Positions 60,927 through 64,000 of a stretch of 64,000 nucleotides of DNA are shown here, in pieces. This DNA comes from Streptomyces sp. yr375. GTDB taxonomy: Bacteria > Actinomycetota > Actinomycetes > Streptomycetales > Streptomycetaceae. The notes beneath the pieces are model-generated. The model was given only the letters and a program-made list of their open reading frames with translations, searched no databases and had not been told where the DNA came from. Position numbers and translations under genes: made by a program. The stretch spans positions 186,001 to 250,000 of the forward strand of contig NZ_FOFF01000004.1 of the NCBI RefSeq assembly GCF_900110755.1. The letters run 5' to 3'. Each line of letters opens with the position of its first letter. Position 1 is the stretch's first letter.

Positions 60927-61748
60927 CTACTCCGCGTCGCGGAGCTGTTCCTCGCTCATGCCGTGGCGCCAGTACCCGACGAAGGTGACCCGGCGCCGGT
61001 CGATGCCGCGCTCGCGCACGAAGTGCCGGCGCAACGCCTTCACGCACCCCGACTCGCCCGCGATCCACACGTACGGCTGCCCGGCGGGCGGCAGTTCGGC
61101 CGCCCGGAGGGCGTCGACGGAACTCTCCCCGACCACCCACGTGATCTCGGCGTCCGCCGCGGTCGCCAACTCCTGTACGTCGGCGGCGTCGTGCACCTCC
61201 AGCCACACCCGCGCCCGCTGCCCGGCAGGCAGCGACTCCAGGATCGACGCGATCGCCGGCAGCGCGGTCTCGTCGCCCCACAGCACGACCAGGTCGGTGC
61301 CCTGCGGCGGCCGGAACCGGATCGCCCGGTTGTCCGCGACGGCCGGCCCCAGCACGACGACCCGGTCCCCGACGACGGCCCCGGCGGCCCACGCGGAAGC
61401 GGGACCGGCCGGGGTGTGCAGCACGAAGTCGACGTCGATCTCGACGGGGCCACCACGCGGCGCACGCAGGCCGCGCAACGTGTACGACCGCATCACCGCC
61501 CGCACGTCGTCCGGCAGTTCACGCCACCCCTGCCACCACCCGTCCCCGAGCTCGAAGGGCACAGCGGGCGCGACCTGCCCGGGCTGCGGCAGAAACAGGG
61601 ACAGCGACTGATCCCACCCGTCGGAGAGGAAGTGCACGAGGTCTTCCCCACCGAAGGACACCCGCACGAGAGCCGGCGACAACCGCCGAACCCGCACGAC
61701 GTACAGCGAGAAAAACCGAAAGGGAGCGACGACAGCGGCGGTGGTCAT
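60927..61748 (-). CDS. Siderophore-interacting protein (FAD-binding ferric reductase)
   Basis: The 273-residue ViuB/SIP-family protein reduces ferric siderophore to release iron in the cytoplasm. FAD-binding signature VMRSYTLRGL (RxYT), PVEIDVDFVLHTPAGPASAWAAGAVVGDRVVVLGPA and the NAD(P)H part (VLWGDETALPAIASILESL, YVWIAGESGCVKALRRHFVRERG) are present. Lies between desE and desA on the same strand; in S. coelicolor this gene has been called desF. The ATG has AGGAG eight bases upstream. Confidence 0.88.
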   Translation of the reverse strand: MTTAAVVAPFRFFSLYVVRVRRLSPALVRVSFGGEDLVHFLSDGWDQSLSLFLPQPGQVAPAVPFELGDGWWQGWRELPDDVRAVMRSYTLRGLRAPRGGPVEIDVDFVLHTPAGPASAWAAGAVVGDRVVVLGPAVADNRAIRFRPPQGTDLVVLWGDETALPAIASILESLPAGQRARVWLEVHDAADVQELATAADAEITWVVGESSVDALRAAELPPAGQPYVWIAGESGCVKALRRHFVRERGIDRRRVTFVGYWRHGMSEEQLRDAE

Positions 61749-61799
61749 AAGGGGGCTCCTGAAGCTTCGTCAGCCTTTGAGCAGAGGGCAGGGCAGCGT

Positions 61800-61875
61800 T
61801 TTTAGGGGCGCGGGGCTGTATCGATTTGCGGCTCCGCCGCGTGGGCGCGACCAGCCACAACGGACCCGCAGCTCA
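61800..61875 (+). repeat. Streptomyces intergenic repeat element, copy B
   Basis: Contains AGGGGCGCGGGGCTGTATCG, a GCGGCTCCGCCGC hairpin, GCGCGACCAGCCACAACGG and ACCCGCAGC. This form is frequent in Streptomyces genomes. It sits between desE and the reductase gene, so it may form a terminator or mRNA stability element. Confidence 0.65.
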
Positions 61876-61898
61876 CCCACAACGTCAAGCCACCCTGA

Positions 61899-62948
61899 TC
61901 AGGCGACCTTCTTGGCCTTCTCAAGCGCCTCGGCGAGAGTCTCAAGCAACGGCGCACACTTGTCGTACGACAGAATCGGCTCCGGCGACCGAGCGATAAC
62001 CTGCCCGGCCTTGACTGCGGGCAGCGCCTTCCAGGTGGCCTCCGTGATCGCCGAAGGCTGAATCGTCGAGGACCGGTCGTCCATCATGATGATGTCCGCC
62101 GGGTACTTGTCGACGTTCTCCCAGCTCAGCGACTCGAACCAGCCACCGCCCTGCGCTTTCGCACTCTCCGGCGGTTCGACGAAGTTCACGCCGAGGGCCT
62201 TGAAGTACTCCAGGTCGATGGAGAGGTTGGTGCCGGAGACGTAGAACAGCGCCTCGCTCGCGGAACCGGCCAGCACCTTGATCTCGGGCTTGGCCTTGGC
62301 GGCGGCGCGCAGCCGGGCGGCGGCGGCCTCGAACCTCTTCTTGGCGTCGGTGACCGCGGCGGCCGTCATGTCGGCGCCGAGGGACTCGGCCAGCTCCCAC
62401 ATGCGCTGGAGCGGGGTGGTCAGTTGACGGTCGTAGACGGAGAGGGCGACGCTCGGGGCGAGCTTGGCGATCTTGTCCTTGGAGGCCTCGGGGACGTACC
62501 AGAGGGTGCCGGCGGTGTCGAACGTCGTGGAGATGAGCACGTCGGGGGCGAGGGCGGCGTACTTCTCTACGTTGAACTCGTCCCAGACGTTGCCGAGGAT
62601 CTCGACCTTGGTGATGTCCATGTCGCCGGCCTGGACGTCGGCCTTGCCCGCGGCGGTCCTGGTCGGGCCGAAGACGCCCTTGACCTGGATGCCGTAGTCG
62701 TGGAGGGCGGCGCCGACGCCGGTGAACGCGACGATGCTCGCGGGGATCTTGTCGAGGTTCACCGTGGTGCCGCGGTCGTCCTTGAAGGTCCACGGGCCGG
62801 ACTTGGCCGAGGCGCTCGCCGACGCCTTCGAGCCGCCGGTGCTCGCGTCCTCGTCCCCGCAGGCGGCGAGTACGGCACCGAGGCCGAGGGCACCACCTGC
62901 GGCGAGGATGCCACGGCGGGTGGGACGAGCGGCTCTGGCGTTGGGCAT
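61899..62948 (-). CDS. desE: Ferrioxamine-binding lipoprotein DesE
   Basis: The 349-residue siderophore-binding protein (family 8, FecB-like) has a lipoprotein signal preceded by a twin-arginine-like pair (RRGILAAGGALGLGAVLAAC). Fold features include VNLDKIPASIVAFTGVGAALHDYG, APDVLISTTFD and the C-terminal SYDKCAPLLETLAEALEKAKKVA. DesE binds ferrioxamine B/E outside the membrane and passes it to an ABC transporter encoded elsewhere. An iron box lies about 54 bp upstream. Confidence 0.93.
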   Translation of the reverse strand: MPNARAARPTRRGILAAGGALGLGAVLAACGDEDASTGGSKASASASAKSGPWTFKDDRGTTVNLDKIPASIVAFTGVGAALHDYGIQVKGVFGPTRTAAGKADVQAGDMDITKVEILGNVWDEFNVEKYAALAPDVLISTTFDTAGTLWYVPEASKDKIAKLAPSVALSVYDRQLTTPLQRMWELAESLGADMTAAAVTDAKKRFEAAAARLRAAAKAKPEIKVLAGSASEALFYVSGTNLSIDLEYFKALGVNFVEPPESAKAQGGGWFESLSWENVDKYPADIIMMDDRSSTIQPSAITEATWKALPAVKAGQVIARSPEPILSYDKCAPLLETLAEALEKAKKVA

Positions 62949-63001
62949 GAGTCTGGCTACCTTCGAACGGGGTGGAGCACCACCCGGGGGCGAGTTCGAA
63001 T

Positions 63002-63020
63002 GTAGGTTAGCCTAACCTTA
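63002..63020. promoter_or_regulatory. Iron box upstream of desE
   Basis: GTAGGTTAGCCTAACCTTA has a 15-bp perfect core around the central C and matches the DmdR1 consensus with small end mismatches. It lies in the desE promoter. Confidence 0.85.
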
Positions 63021-63072
63021 CTTATTGTCCAGAGGGGTGGGTCCGGCGGTCCGGGGTGGTCTCAGGGACGCC

Positions 63073-64000
63073 TCACAGCCCCAACTCGCGGGCGATCAGC
63101 ATCCGCTGCACCTCGCTCGTGCCCTCCCCGATCTCCAGGATCTTGGAGTCGCGCCACATGCGGGCCACCGGATACTCGTTCATGAAGCCGTAGCCGCCGT
63201 GGATCTGGGTGGCCTCGCGGGCGTTGTCGACGGCGATCGTCGAGGAGTGCAGCTTGGCGATCGCCGCCTCCTTCTTGAAGGGCTCGCCGGACACCAGCCG
63301 GGAGGCCGCGTCGCGCCAGGCGAGGCGGGCGGTGTGGGCCTTCATCTCCATGTCGGCGATCTTGAACTGGATGGCCTGGTTGGCGCCGATCGGACGGCCG
63401 AACGCGTGCCGTTCCTTCGCGTACTTCACCGACTCGTCCACACAGCCCTGCGCGAGCCCGGTGGCCAGAGCGGCGATGGCGACGCGGCCCTCGTCGAGGA
63501 TCCGCAGGAACTGCGCGTACCCGCGCCCCTCCTCGCCCACCAGGTTCGCCGCCGGGACGCGCACGTCGGCGAAGGACAGCTCACGGGTGTCGGAGGCGTT
63601 CCAGCCGACCTTCGAGTAGGGGGCGGCGACCGTGAAGCCCGGGGTGCCGGACGGGACGATGATCGCCGAGATCAGCGGCCTGCCGTCGGGCTGGCGGCCC
63701 GTCACCGTCGTGACCGTGACCAACCCCGTGATGTCCGTGCCCGAGTTGGTGATGAAGCACTTGGTGCCGTTGATCACCCACTCGTCGGTGTCCGGGTCGA
63801 GACGGGCCGTCGTCCGCGTCGCGCCCGCGTCCGAGCCGCCGTCGGGCTCGGTCAGGCCGAACGCGCCCAGCAGTTCCCCGGCGCACAGCCGCGGCAGCCA
63901 CTCCCGCTTCTGCTCCTCCGTGCCGAAGAGATGGATCGGCATGGCGCCCAGCGAGACGCCCGCCTCCAGGGTGATCGCCACCGACGAGTCGACGCGCGCG
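63073..64000 (-). CDS. acdH: Acyl-CoA dehydrogenase AcdH (5' end outside window)
   Basis: At least 309 residues of a flavin acyl-CoA dehydrogenase are present; the N-terminal about 75 residues lie beyond the window. Visible elements are GAFGLTEPDGGSDAGATRTTA, WVINGTKCFITNSGTDITGLVTVT (FAD and substrate binding), ERHAFGRPIGANQAIQFKIADMEMK, IHGGYGFMNEYPVARMWRDSKILEIGEGTSEVQRMLIAREL with the conserved catalytic Glu. In S. coelicolor acdH is next to des; assignment here is by family and position. Branched-chain acyl-CoA oxidation is the likely role. Confidence 0.88.
   Translation of the reverse strand, partial: ARVDSSVAITLEAGVSLGAMPIHLFGTEEQKREWLPRLCAGELLGAFGLTEPDGGSDAGATRTTARLDPDTDEWVINGTKCFITNSGTDITGLVTVTTVTGRQPDGRPLISAIIVPSGTPGFTVAAPYSKVGWNASDTRELSFADVRVPAANLVGEEGRGYAQFLRILDEGRVAIAALATGLAQGCVDESVKYAKERHAFGRPIGANQAIQFKIADMEMKAHTARLAWRDAASRLVSGEPFKKEAAIAKLHSSTIAVDNAREATQIHGGYGFMNEYPVARMWRDSKILEIGEGTSEVQRMLIARELGL

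Overview
The window is a high-GC actinobacterial chromosome segment, almost certainly from a Streptomyces. It carries the desferrioxamine desABCD operon, the CebR-controlled cellobiose/cellotriose uptake locus, adpA with a TTA (bldA-type) leucine codon beside ornA, and the cslA-glxA cellulose-synthase-like/copper-oxidase pair. These families and their order match, from memory, the S. coelicolor region that runs from acdH/des (about SCO2779) to cslA/glxA (about SCO2837) and slightly beyond, read backwards. I could not run an alignment to confirm this. Most of the window therefore looks like conserved core chromosome, not a mobile island; I see no transposase, integrase, phage gene or CRISPR array.

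Layout. 1-3 kb: a UPF0303 protein and a Gfo/Idh/MocA oxidoreductase, divergent from a ROK regulator across a 23-bp imperfect palindrome. 3-6.4 kb: a cell-surface group (LARTG-tailed secreted protein, HAD phosphatase, membrane-anchored secreted protein, class F sortase). 6.4-11.4 kb: a GH6 lipoprotein converging on glxA-cslA, the polar-glycan machinery. 11.6-17 kb: a tRNA-Lys, an NlpC/P60 hydrolase, SPFH and DUF3592 membrane proteins, an acyl-CoA ligase and a second tRNA-Lys. 17-21 kb: an IclR regulator and an ehuBCDA-type compatible-solute ABC operon. 21-25 kb: small genes plus two decayed remnants (amidase; a maleate-isomerase-like paralogue). 25-29 kb: a PAS-GGDEF-EAL protein (CdgA-like), an M6 metalloprotease and a third identical tRNA-Lys.

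30.3-35.3 kb holds the least explained group: a tightly overlapping set of genes for a RecB/Cas4-like nuclease with a four-cysteine pattern, a 538-residue protein of unknown family and an SF1B (Upf1/DNA2-like) helicase. It is preceded by a PAP2 phosphatase gene that overlaps the nuclease gene by about 100 nt. 35.5-39.7 kb has a histidine phosphatase, a HTH/TPR regulator, a spermidine-synthase-like protein and hypotheticals.

39.7-46.1 kb is bglC-cebGFE with divergent cebR and two CebR boxes: cello-oligosaccharides are bound by CebE, imported by CebFG and hydrolysed by BglC, and CebR represses the locus. A 42-bp perfect palindrome separates cebR from tRNA-His. 46.4-50.7 kb: ornA, adpA with its control region, a small membrane protein, a universal stress protein and a GPR1/YaaH acetate transporter. 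50.8-55.7 kb: glmS, a small conserved protein, a Tat-exported purple acid phosphatase and a DUF4429-SHOCT protein. 55.7-63 kb: desD-desC-desB-desA, a siderophore-interacting reductase and desE, with two iron boxes, so that desferrioxamine synthesis, uptake and reductive release are encoded together. The window ends in an acyl-CoA dehydrogenase gene (acdH).

Start codons were chosen by ribosome-binding site and family match where possible; several are uncertain and are marked so.
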